From Pseudomonas sp. (GTDB lineage Bacteria > Pseudomonadota > Gammaproteobacteria > Pseudomonadales > Pseudomonadaceae), in contig JARDZH010000099.1 in NCBI GenBank assembly GCA_029240955.1, forward strand, positions 1 through 6,882: DNA of 6,882 bases, in the 5' to 3' direction. The stretch's first letter is position 1. The number at the start of each line of letters is the position of its first letter. Of this stretch, positions 1 to 5,187 are shown piece after piece. The notes under the pieces are model-generated. The model saw only the letters and a list, made by a program, of their open reading frames with translations. It was not told the DNA's origin and did no database searches. The position numbers were made by a program, and so were the translations under genes.

Positions 1-1386
1 ACTGATGGTGCGAATCGCCGGGAAATACCATTTCAGGTCGTAGGCCAGTTTCGCCTGAGCAACCATTTCGTCGCGGTTGAACGAGCGGCTGACGTAGTAC
101 CACTCGCGGCGTCCGTCGACGATCTCACCGCGGTTGTGGAATTCCAGCGCCCGGCGCACGCCCGGCGTGTTGCGGACTTTGTTCATCAGCGCGGTGCTGA
201 TCGCCAGCGGCTTGTTGTTGAGCGAGTAGGACGCTTTGGTCCGGTCCGCCGCCAGGAAGCCGTAGAAGTCGCGCTCTTTGGCGACGTCCTTGTACAGCGC
301 AGGGATCAGCGGGTTGCCAGGCTGGGCCAGCTCCAGTGCGCGGGCTTCCCAGTATTTCCAGCGGTTGGTGGTGGCCAGATCCGTCGGCAGACGGCGCGCC
401 AGTTCATACGCGTCCTGCCAGCGGCCCAGACGCAGCAACAGACGCAGGCGCCACTCGGTCACCGTGTTGTCACGCAGTTCCGGATCGTATTTCGTCATGA
501 CCTCCAGCGCGCGACTGTCGTAGCGGCGTGCAAGGGTCAGACCGATTTCCTTGGCGATCTCCACCTGCTCCTCACGCGAGAAGCGCATGGTCGCGGCGTA
601 ACCATCGAGCATCGACAGCGCTTTCTGCGGGTCCTGACGGGCCAGACGCCGCAGGCCGAGGCCGACCACGTCCGACATGGCCTCGTCTACCGGCGCGAAC
701 AACCCGGGGTTGTTGACCATTTCCGGCTTCTGCGCCACGGCCAGCAGCAGTTTGCCTTGCGGCGCCAGCGAATTGAGGCTGTTGACCAGCGTGTTGGCGA
801 GGCCGAAGTTGCGCGCCTGCGCTGCGAGCTTGGCGCGCTGCCAGCGCTTTTCTTCGGTCAACTGACCGGCCGCGGCCCACTGGGCAAAGAAGGTGTCGCA
901 GGAGGCGGGCAGCGTCTTGCCGGTCATCCACAACTTCTCGGCGTTGGCGTAGCCCTCGGCGCGCTTGTTGCTCTGCAGCAGATACTGGCCGTGCAGGCAG
1001 TCCAGTTCGACGAAATTCATCTTGGGATCGTAATAGCGTTCGAAGGTCTGCCAGTCCCCCCGTTCGGCCAGCCAGCGCAACCAGCGCAGTTTCATCCAGT
1101 TGGCTTGCGGCAGGTCGCCGTGCGCGGCGAGAAAGCGTTCGATCTCGGCATTGCTGGCCGTTTTCAGACGCGCGGTCAGCTCTTCATATTCCAGATACGG
1201 TTCCAGCGGGTAATCCGCCAGCGCCGCGCTGTACATCCGATACGGCCCGGTGTCGCCCTTGGCCAGGGCGCGCTTGGCTTCGTCGTAATACTGGCGCTGT
1301 TGAGTGATGTCGACCGCATGGGCGTACTGGACGGCGGAAGCGGAGAGGAGCAGGCAGGAAACAATGCTGAACAAACGACTGCGCAT
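1..1386 (-). CDS. slt: Soluble lytic murein transglycosylase, N-terminal 462 residues (3' end beyond the left edge)
   Basis: Slt enzymes are periplasmic and cleave the MurNAc-GlcNAc bond of peptidoglycan, leaving 1,6-anhydro ends. The minus-strand frame from ATG at 1384-1386 stays open to base 1. It begins MRSRLFSIVSCLLLSASAVQ, followed by YAHA and then VD. This is a typical signal peptide with a probable AHA cleavage site after residue 24. The rest is helical and Leu/Ala/Trp-rich, with Slt-like stretches such as RDFYGFLAAD near residue 378, and fits the U-shaped superhelical domain and the start of the linker domain. The SLT catalytic domain with its glutamate is outside the window, so activity cannot be judged here. 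Pseudomonas Slt proteins are about 640-660 residues, so roughly 70 percent is present. A GGAAG ribosome site lies 5 bases before the start. A weak TTCACC-N17-TAAGCT promoter-like pair lies upstream on the minus strand, and I do not trust it. The gene is divergent from uup. Confidence 0.94.
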   Translation of the reverse strand, partial: MRSRLFSIVSCLLLSASAVQYAHAVDITQQRQYYDEAKRALAKGDTGPYRMYSAALADYPLEPYLEYEELTARLKTASNAEIERFLAAHGDLPQANWMKLRWLRWLAERGDWQTFERYYDPKMNFVELDCLHGQYLLQSNKRAEGYANAEKLWMTGKTLPASCDTFFAQWAAAGQLTEEKRWQRAKLAAQARNFGLANTLVNSLNSLAPQGKLLLAVAQKPEMVNNPGLFAPVDEAMSDVVGLGLRRLARQDPQKALSMLDGYAATMRFSREEQVEIAKEIGLTLARRYDSRALEVMTKYDPELRDNTVTEWRLRLLLRLGRWQDAYELARRLPTDLATTNRWKYWEARALELAQPGNPLIPALYKDVAKERDFYGFLAADRTKASYSLNNKPLAISTALMNKVRNTPGVRRALEFHNRGEIVDGRREWYYVSRSFNRDEMVAQAKLAYDLKWYFPAIRTIS

Positions 1387-1535
1387 GAGACTTCCGGGCA
1401 GATGGGTCGTGAAAAGTGTCGCTAGCTTAGCCTTTTGCCAGCTTGAGGTGAAAGCACTGGCGATGGTCGGGACTCATGCGGAAATAATTGATCGGTATAT
1501 AGAGACAGATCGCACCCTCGAGCCGGGTACGAATG

Positions 1536-1565
1536 CCGACATCTGACGGCTATCTCAGGTAGAAT
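1536..1565 (+). promoter_or_regulatory. Probable sigma70 promoter of uup
   Basis: CCGACA at 1536-1541 matches four of six -35 consensus bases. It is followed after 18 bases by TAGAAT at 1560-1565, five of six for the -10 box. Transcription would begin near 1572, leaving a leader of about 19 bases before the ATG at 1591. The upstream in-frame ATG at 1564 overlaps this -10 box, which argues against the longer start. The AT-rich stretch 1484-1505 in the same divergent spacer could serve either gene. Confidence 0.45.
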
Positions 1566-1580
1566 GCGCGCCCGGTTTTT

Positions 1581-1586
1581 GGAGAA
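1581..1586 (+). promoter_or_regulatory. Ribosome binding site deciding the uup start
   Basis: GGAGAA lies 4 bases before ATG 1591, slightly close but the only good Shine-Dalgarno match here. It favours 1591 over the in-frame ATG at 1564, which has no ribosome site and sits inside the predicted promoter. Confidence 0.6.
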
Positions 1587-1590
1587 GCTC

Positions 1591-3501
1591 ATGACCCTGC
1601 TCAAATTCAGCGATGTGTCCCTTGCGTTCGGCGCCATGCCGTTGTTGGACAAGGTGTCCTGGCAGATCGCCCGTGGCGAGCGGGTGTGCATCATCGGCCG
1701 CAACGGCACTGGCAAATCCAGCATGTTGAAGCTGGTCAAAGGCGTTCAGAAGCCCGACGACGGCGCCGTATGGCGCGCGCCGGGCCTCAAGATCGGCGAA
1801 TTGCCTCAGGAATTGCCGGTAGCCGACGGACGGAGCGTGTTCGACGTGGTCGCCGAAGGCCTGGATGGCGTCGGTGCTCTGCTGGCCGAATATCACCATC
1901 TGGCGCAGAACTGCGTCACCGAAGAAGACCTCAACAAACTGATGCACGTGCAGCAGGATCTCGAAGCCCGAGACGGCTGGCGTTTGCAGCAGTTGGTCGA
2001 GAGCACCCTGAGCCGCCTGCAACTGCCGGCCGACAAGACCCTCGCCGAGCTGTCCGGCGGCTGGCGTCGTCGCGTGCTGCTGGCGCAGGCGCTGGTCTCC
2101 GAACCTGATCTGCTGCTGCTCGACGAACCGACCAACCACCTGGATATCGGTGCCATTGCCTGGCTCGAAGAAGCGCTGAAAGACTTCCAGGGCGCCGTGC
2201 TGTTCATCACGCACGACCGGGCTTTCCTGCAGAACCTTGCGACCCGCATCCTGGAGCTCGACCGCGGCGGTCTGATCGACTGGAACGGCGACTACGCGAG
2301 TTTCCTGGTGCACAAGGAGGCTGCACTGGCCGCTGAAGAAACCGCCAACGCGCTGTTCGACAAGCGACTGGCGCAGGAAGAAGTCTGGATCCGTCAGGGC
2401 ATCAAGGCGCGCCGCACCCGTAACGAAGGCCGCGTCCGTGCCCTCAAGGCATTGCGTGTCGAACGCAGCGAGCGCCGCGAGCGCACCGGCAAGGCCAACA
2501 TTCAGCTCGATACCGCCGAGAAATCCGGCAAACAGGTCATGGCGCTGGAGAATGTCAGCTTTGCGCATCCTGGCGGTCCGACGCTGATCAAGAACTTCTC
2601 CATGGTGCTGCAGCGTGAAGACCGTATCGGTCTGCTCGGTGCCAACGGTACCGGCAAGACCACGCTGCTCAAGCTGATGCTCGACAACCTGCAGCCTACC
2701 GAAGGCAAGGTCGAAGTCGGTACTCGTCTGGAAGTGGCCTATTTCGATCAGTTGCGTCATCAGCTCGATCTGGAAAAGACCGTGATCGACAACGTGGCCG
2801 AAGGCCGCGACTTCATCGATATCGACGGCCAGAGCCGCCATGTTCTGAGCTATCTGGGTGATTTCCTGTTCAGCCCGCAACGTGCCCGCACGCCGGTCAA
2901 GGCCCTGTCCGGCGGCGAGCGTGCCCGTCTGCTGCTTGCCAAGCTGTTCAGCAAACCGGCGAACCTGCTGGTGCTCGACGAACCGACCAACGATCTGGAC
3001 GTGGAAACGCTGGAGCTGCTGGAAGAAGTGCTGCTGACCTTCAAAGGCACCGTGCTCATGGTCAGCCACGACCGGGCATTCCTCGACAACGTGGTCACCA
3101 GCACGCTGGTGTTCGAAGGCGAGGGCAAGGTTCGAGAATACGTCGGCGGTTATCAGGACTGGCTGCGTCAGGGCGGTTCGCCGCGCCTGCTCGGTGTCGC
3201 TGACACCAAGTCGGGCAAGGCAGAGCTCGCCAGCGCGGTCGTCAAGGCCGAGCCTGTAGCCGCTCAGGAGATGCCGGTTGCCAGGAAAAAACTCAGCTAC
3301 AAGGAGCAGCGCGAGCTGGAAGCCCTTCCGGGTCAGATCGATGCGGTCGAATCAAAGATGGCAGCCCTGACTGAAGAAATGGCCGAGCCAGGCTTCTATC
3401 AGCGTCCGGCGGATCAGACGACTGCGGTTCTGGCACTGGTTGAAAGCCTCCAGGCTGAACTCGATGCGCTGCTGGAACGCTGGGCCGAACTCGACGAGTA
3501 A
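1591..3501 (+). CDS. uup: ABC-F family ATPase, Uup type
   Basis: This is a 636-residue cytosolic protein with two ATP-binding cassettes in one chain and no membrane segment, so it is not a transporter despite common annotation as one. Cassette 1 has Walker A GRNGTGKSS at 36-44, signature LSGGW at 154-158, Walker B LLLLDEP at 174-180 with TNHLD after it, and the switch His208. A charged helical linker rich in Arg and Lys runs from about 242 to 315. Cassette 2 has Walker A GANGTGKTT at 350-358, LSGGE at 439-443, LLVLDEP at 459-465 and His493. Both catalytic glutamates (179 and 464) are present. An Ala/Val/Lys-rich spacer (about 535-565) leads to a C-terminal coiled coil (566-636, starting KKLSYKEQRELEALP), the hallmark that separates Uup from EttA, YbiT and YheS. 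Length matches E. coli Uup (635). In the family, Uup is linked to ribosome function and to DNA: its C-terminal domain binds DNA and mutants raise precise transposon excision. It appears monocistronic. Confidence 0.95.
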   Translation: MTLLKFSDVSLAFGAMPLLDKVSWQIARGERVCIIGRNGTGKSSMLKLVKGVQKPDDGAVWRAPGLKIGELPQELPVADGRSVFDVVAEGLDGVGALLAEYHHLAQNCVTEEDLNKLMHVQQDLEARDGWRLQQLVESTLSRLQLPADKTLAELSGGWRRRVLLAQALVSEPDLLLLDEPTNHLDIGAIAWLEEALKDFQGAVLFITHDRAFLQNLATRILELDRGGLIDWNGDYASFLVHKEAALAAEETANALFDKRLAQEEVWIRQGIKARRTRNEGRVRALKALRVERSERRERTGKANIQLDTAEKSGKQVMALENVSFAHPGGPTLIKNFSMVLQREDRIGLLGANGTGKTTLLKLMLDNLQPTEGKVEVGTRLEVAYFDQLRHQLDLEKTVIDNVAEGRDFIDIDGQSRHVLSYLGDFLFSPQRARTPVKALSGGERARLLLAKLFSKPANLLVLDEPTNDLDVETLELLEEVLLTFKGTVLMVSHDRAFLDNVVTSTLVFEGEGKVREYVGGYQDWLRQGGSPRLLGVADTKSGKAELASAVVKAEPVAAQEMPVARKKLSYKEQRELEALPGQIDAVESKMAALTEEMAEPGFYQRPADQTTAVLALVESLQAELDALLERWAELDE

Positions 3502-3510
3502 CCAGCAAAG

Positions 3511-3550
3511 CGCGCTCCTGCAGGAGCGACCGGGGCGGCGATCCGCCTTG
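3511..3550. repeat. REP-like palindromic element in the uup/usp convergent spacer
   Basis: The core is a perfect 16-bp palindrome: CGCTCCTG at 3513-3520 abutting CAGGAGCG at 3521-3528. It is followed by GGCGG (3534-3538), a CGAT loop, and CCGCC (3543-3547). The string GCAGGAGCGACCGGGGCGGC resembles Pseudomonas REP sequences, which carry a short G-rich head, GGAGCG, and then an imperfect palindrome. Only one copy lies in the window, so family membership rests on recall and on its placement between convergent genes, where such elements usually sit. Confidence 0.55.
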
Positions 3551-3554
3551 CCCG

Positions 3555-3579
3555 TGAGGGGCTGCACCGCAGCCCCTCA
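3555..3579. terminator. Perfect hairpin between convergent uup and usp, probable bidirectional terminator
   Basis: The arms TGAGGGGCTGC (3555-3565) and GCAGCCCCTCA (3569-3579) form an 11-bp perfect stem with an ACC loop. It lies 9 bases beyond the usp stop and 53 bases beyond the uup stop. Neither side carries a real T tract, so it may act weakly, act as an RNA 3'-end stabiliser, or be the outer half of the REP-like cluster next to it. Confidence 0.45.
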
Positions 3580-3588
3580 TCTGTTCAG

Positions 3589-4029
3589 TTACTCCGGCTT
3601 TTTCAGCCGCACCGCCAGCACGTCGCAAGGCGCGCCGTGCAGCACGTCATTGGCGGTCGAACCCAGCAACAGCGCCAGGCCATGACGACCATGGCTGCCG
3701 ACCACGATCAGGTCGCATTGCTGGTTTTTCGCCAGCTGATGAATTTCCTGGCGAGGCTGGCCGTACACGAGATGGCTTTCGCCCGCTTTCATGTCCGGGT
3801 ACTTGAGTTTGAGTTTCTCCAGTTTCTCCTTGGCCTGATCGAACTGCTGTTGCTGCAGCTGCGACAGGTCCATCGGAACGTCGCCGCCGAAGGCCATCGC
3901 CATCGGCTCGACGATATGCACCATCGACAGCGTCGCGTCGCTGGCTTGCGCCAACTCACGGGCGCGGCGGATGACCGGGTCGCACTCTTCGGTGAGATCG
4001 ATGGCTACCAGAATATGTTGATACGACAT
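3589..4029 (-). CDS. Universal stress protein, UspA family, 146 residues
   Basis: This is a small cytosolic Usp-domain protein; the family helps cells survive starvation, redox and envelope stress and usually acts as a dimer. The start MSYQHILVAIDLTEE gives beta-1 with the conserved Asp11. Residues 36-45 read LSMVHIVEPM (beta-2). A Gln/Lys-rich helix follows (about 57-75), then DLIVVGSHGRHGLALLLGST near 105-124 and CDVLAVRLKK at the C terminus. The glycine motif is G-x2-G-x8-G-S, one residue shorter than the G-x2-G-x9-G-S/T of ATP-binding members, so nucleotide binding is uncertain. ATG 4029 is chosen because GGAGG at 4038-4042 lies 8 bases before it and homologues begin there. The longer in-frame start at 4182 would run into the divergent gene. 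It is convergent with uup. I see no FNR/Anr box (TTGAT-N4-ATCAA) upstream. Confidence 0.93.
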   Translation of the reverse strand: MSYQHILVAIDLTEECDPVIRRARELAQASDATLSMVHIVEPMAMAFGGDVPMDLSQLQQQQFDQAKEKLEKLKLKYPDMKAGESHLVYGQPRQEIHQLAKNQQCDLIVVGSHGRHGLALLLGSTANDVLHGAPCDVLAVRLKKPE

Positions 4030-4089
4030 GAGGATGTCCTCCAGGAGGATGGCGATGGTGATGAGTATGGCTCTTTCGCGTGCATCTGG

Positions 4090-4103
4090 GCAGAGCCCTC
4101 TGC
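4090..4103. repeat. Perfect 6-2-6 inverted repeat in the divergent usp/4158 spacer
   Basis: GCAGAG (4090-4095), CC, then CTCTGC (4098-4103). It lies 61 bases upstream of the usp start and 55 bases upstream of ATG 4158, a reasonable place for an operator serving one or both genes. No clear -10/-35 pair is seen on either strand in this 128-base spacer. Confidence 0.3.
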
Positions 4104-4157
4104 AAGCCTTTGTTTTATCGGTCGTTGTTTTGTAAAGAGCGCGCGGGGGCAAGAAAT

Positions 4158-4595
4158 ATGACGGTATGGATAGTTCTGTCAATCATTTGTGTGATGTTGA
4201 GCCCGCTGGTCTGGCTGCGACCGTCACGTCACGCCAGCGGAAAGATGGCGCTGCGCATGGAGGCACGGCGCATGGGTCTGGCCATGCAGTTGACGCCCCA
4301 GGACTGGCCGCACTGGCTTGGCACACAGCCTCCGAGCCCGTGCGCGCAGTACCACCGGCCCCGTCGCGGTACAGACCGTCCGTCCTGGGCGTACTGGCAA
4401 AGCGAGCCCGGGGTGTGGCTCAACCGCTGGCGCGAGCCGTGCACCGATCCGGCGCTGCTGGAGCAGTTGGGCACGTTGCCTGCCGACGTCTACAAAGTCG
4501 AGGCGGACGCGCAGATGATCGCGCTGTATTGGGCAGAGAAGGGCGAAGCGGAAGTGTTGCAGCGTATTAATGGGCTGCTCAAGGCGCTGGCTTGA
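4158..4595 (+). CDS. Small Trp-rich membrane-anchored protein of unknown function, 145 residues
   Basis: I do not recognise a named family. Residues 2-20 (VWIVLSIICVMLSPLVWLR) form one hydrophobic helix, followed by a strongly basic stretch (RPSRHASGKMALRMEARR, 21-38). That predicts a single-pass inner-membrane anchor, with the rest in the cytoplasm by the positive-inside rule. Nine of 145 residues are Trp, six of them clustered between 50 and 91 in a Pro/Arg/Trp-rich segment. The C-terminal third (97-145) looks like a compact alpha/beta piece ending in an amphipathic helix. ATG 4158 is preferred to the in-frame ATG at 4080 because the hydrophobic helix starts there, GGGGG at 4145-4149 lies 8 bases upstream, and the earlier start would add a charged tail that overlaps the usp control region. 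It is divergent from usp, and I expect conservation within Pseudomonas. The anchor-plus-small-domain layout recalls YajC-like proteins, but I see no specific match. Confidence 0.8.
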   Translation: MTVWIVLSIICVMLSPLVWLRPSRHASGKMALRMEARRMGLAMQLTPQDWPHWLGTQPPSPCAQYHRPRRGTDRPSWAYWQSEPGVWLNRWREPCTDPALLEQLGTLPADVYKVEADAQMIALYWAEKGEAEVLQRINGLLKALA

Positions 4596-4628
4596 GAGGT
4601 TTCTGTTCGCCTTGCGGTAAACAGCCTC
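4596..4628 (+). terminator. Bulged stem-loop directly after the 4158-4595 stop codon
   Basis: GAGG (4596-4599) pairs with CCTC (4625-4628), CTGTT (4603-4607) with AACAG (4620-4624), and CGC (4608-4610) with GCG (4614-4616). This gives 12 pairs broken by TTT and GTA bulges. There is no T tract after it, so it is a poor intrinsic terminator. It may protect the mRNA end or assist termination of the Trp-rich protein transcript. Confidence 0.3.
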
Positions 4629-4643
4629 CGAACGGCAGGCATT

Positions 4644-4668
4644 AAAAAGCCCGATAACAACATCGGGC
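4644..4668 (-). terminator. Intrinsic terminator for a minus-strand transcript
   Basis: Read on the minus strand, GCCCGAT (4668-4662), loop GTTGTT, and ATCGGGC (4655-4649) form a 7-bp perfect GC-rich stem. TTTTT (4648-4644) follows at once, the standard Rho-independent layout. On the plus strand the hairpin is followed by CGGGG, so it does not serve the plus-strand gene ending at 4595. No minus-strand protein gene lies upstream of it before fadB, so it probably ends a non-coding transcript. Confidence 0.75.
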
Positions 4669-4839
4669 CGGGGTTGGCCAGGCAGGCCGATAACGGGTTT
4701 CGCTCGACGGTGCAACGCCGTATGGCGGGACCTCGACGCTTTTTCAAGCGTTCTCGAACGCAGTGCGCTGACTCTAGACGTTCTGCTCCGTTTTGTCGCG
4801 CTTTTCTCGATCCTGTCTCCCGAGTGACCCGCTGCGGTG
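4644..4839 (-). ncRNA. Candidate small RNA, about 195 nt, ending at the 4644 terminator
   Basis: The 3' end is set by the intrinsic terminator at 4668-4644. The 5' end is inferred from a sigma54-like motif (start near 4839). An alternative start near 4875 would follow a weak GATAGT -10-like box and make a transcript of about 230 nt that begins with the hairpin AGACT-GGCGGAA-AGTCT. The body is structured: CCGC-A-GCGG near its 5' end, GCGTTC-GA-GAACGC (4761-4748), an ACGCTT-GAAA-AAGCGT tetraloop hairpin (4751-4736), and CGCC-ATAC-GGCG. Several GGA triplets occur (CGGGAGAC, CAGGATC, ACGGAGC), but the sequence does not resemble my memory of RsmX, RsmY or RsmZ. It lacks the repeated AAnAAnAA motifs of CrcZ/CrcY/CrcX and the conserved core of 4.5S RNA. 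No minus-strand reading frame here has a convincing ribosome site. Only the terminator is strong evidence. Confidence 0.35.
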
Positions 4840-4848
4840 CGTTCTGGC

Positions 4849-4864
4849 TGCAGACTTTCCGCCA
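4849..4864 (-). promoter_or_regulatory. Sigma54-like -24/-12 motif facing the candidate small RNA
   Basis: On the minus strand TGGC (4864-4861) and TGCA (4852-4849) are 8 bases apart, which keeps the invariant GG-N10-GC of RpoN promoters. The intervening bases do not match the ACG and first T of the full TGGCACG-N4-TTGCA consensus. The motif lies about 205 bases before the terminator. No enhancer-binding-protein site was identified upstream. It could be chance. Confidence 0.25.
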
Positions 4865-4915
4865 GTCTTTGCACTATCAATCTGATGAATGCGAATGAAT
4901 CATGCTCGCGGCCAT

Positions 4916-4932
4916 CCGGGCGATTTGCCCGG
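4916..4932. repeat. Hairpin CCGGGC-GATTT-GCCCGG upstream of fadB
   Basis: A six-pair perfect stem (4916-4921 with 4927-4932) and a five-base loop. There is no T tract on either side, so it is not a terminator. Its stem resembles that of the next hairpin. Confidence 0.4.
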
Positions 4933-4981
4933 GATCGACTTCAATCCACCGTGTTCATTGATACTTTGCCGAATTGACAAT

Positions 4982-5000
4982 CATCCGGTTTTGCCGGATG
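4982..5000. repeat. Hairpin CATCCGG-TTTTG-CCGGATG upstream of fadB
   Basis: A seven-pair perfect stem (4982-4988 with 4994-5000) directly after the TTGACA box at 4974-4979. If that box is used, the hairpin occupies the promoter spacer and -10 position and would act as a DNA site. If transcription starts further upstream, it would be in the leader RNA. Confidence 0.4.
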
Positions 5001-5015
5001 GTGTGCAGACCAAAT

Positions 5016-5042
5016 CAAACGGCCGTATGAATCGAGTGTTTG
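5016..5042. promoter_or_regulatory. Spaced CAAAC/GTTTG inverted half-sites upstream of fadB
   Basis: CAAAC (5016-5020) and GTTTG (5038-5042) are exact inverted repeats 17 bases apart. Published PsrA sites, which control fatty-acid degradation genes in Pseudomonas, use G/CAAAC and GTTTG/C half-sites but with only about 2-4 bases between. The half-sites match and the spacing does not, so a PsrA operator is only a weak suggestion. Confidence 0.15.
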
Positions 5043-5045
5043 GGC

Positions 5046-5061
5046 GTCAGACGGCTCTGAC
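5046..5061. repeat. Hairpin GTCAGA-CGGC-TCTGAC upstream of fadB
   Basis: A six-pair perfect inverted repeat with a four-base centre, about 127 bases before the fadB start. It could be a dyad operator or a leader stem. It is not followed by T residues. Confidence 0.35.
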
Positions 5062-5187
5062 AGAATCCTGGCTACCACGTCGGCGGGTGTGCTGGTGATT
5101 TGGCGTGTTCATCGACGGCGACGTCGTAGTCTCACCGGACGTTACGCCGGGTGAGTATTGTTCAGCTTCCATACTGGAGATCAGTTG

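Larger units (their letters stand above)
4870..5187 (+). other. Long fadB upstream region without a protein gene
   Basis: About 320 bases separate the candidate small RNA from the fadB start. A 69-codon plus-strand frame at 4889-5098 lacks a ribosome site and reads like non-coding sequence. A perfect -35 box TTGACA sits at 4974-4979, but the best partner 17 bases on is only GATGGT (4997-5002), three of six. No convincing fadB promoter was found. The region contains three small perfect hairpins and spaced CAAAC/GTTTG half-sites, each listed separately. These could belong to a structured 5' leader or be operators. Confidence 0.4.

Noticed and set aside
136..1425. 429-codon plus-strand reading frame opposite slt
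   Set aside because: It is the stop-poor antisense frame of a GC-rich gene. The product is Arg/Gln/Val-rich with no domain, while the minus strand encodes a clear Slt protein.
1555..3069. 504-codon minus-strand reading frame opposite uup
   Set aside because: An antisense shadow. The plus strand carries all ABC-F motifs, and the antisense product is a Gln/His/Val-rich low-information sequence with no ribosome site.
4030..4182. N-terminal extension of the universal stress protein to ATG 4182
   Set aside because: The extension overlaps the divergent gene and lacks a ribosome site, whereas ATG 4029 has GGAGG at ideal spacing and begins the conserved Usp fold.
4644..4839. Candidate RNA as a CrcZ/CrcX or Rsm-type RNA
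   Set aside because: The repeated AAnAAnAA motifs expected for Crc/Hfq sequestration are absent. The GGA triplets are few and not in the regular stem-loop array of RsmX/Y/Z.
4224..4880. 218-codon minus-strand reading frame crossing the Trp-rich gene and the candidate small RNA
   Set aside because: It has no ribosome site and a biased Arg-rich composition, and it runs straight through the strong minus-strand terminator at 4668-4644, so it could not be fully transcribed from the same promoter.
4889..5098. 69-codon plus-strand reading frame upstream of fadB
   Set aside because: There is no Shine-Dalgarno site, no recognisable domain, and a composition unlike the neighbouring genes.
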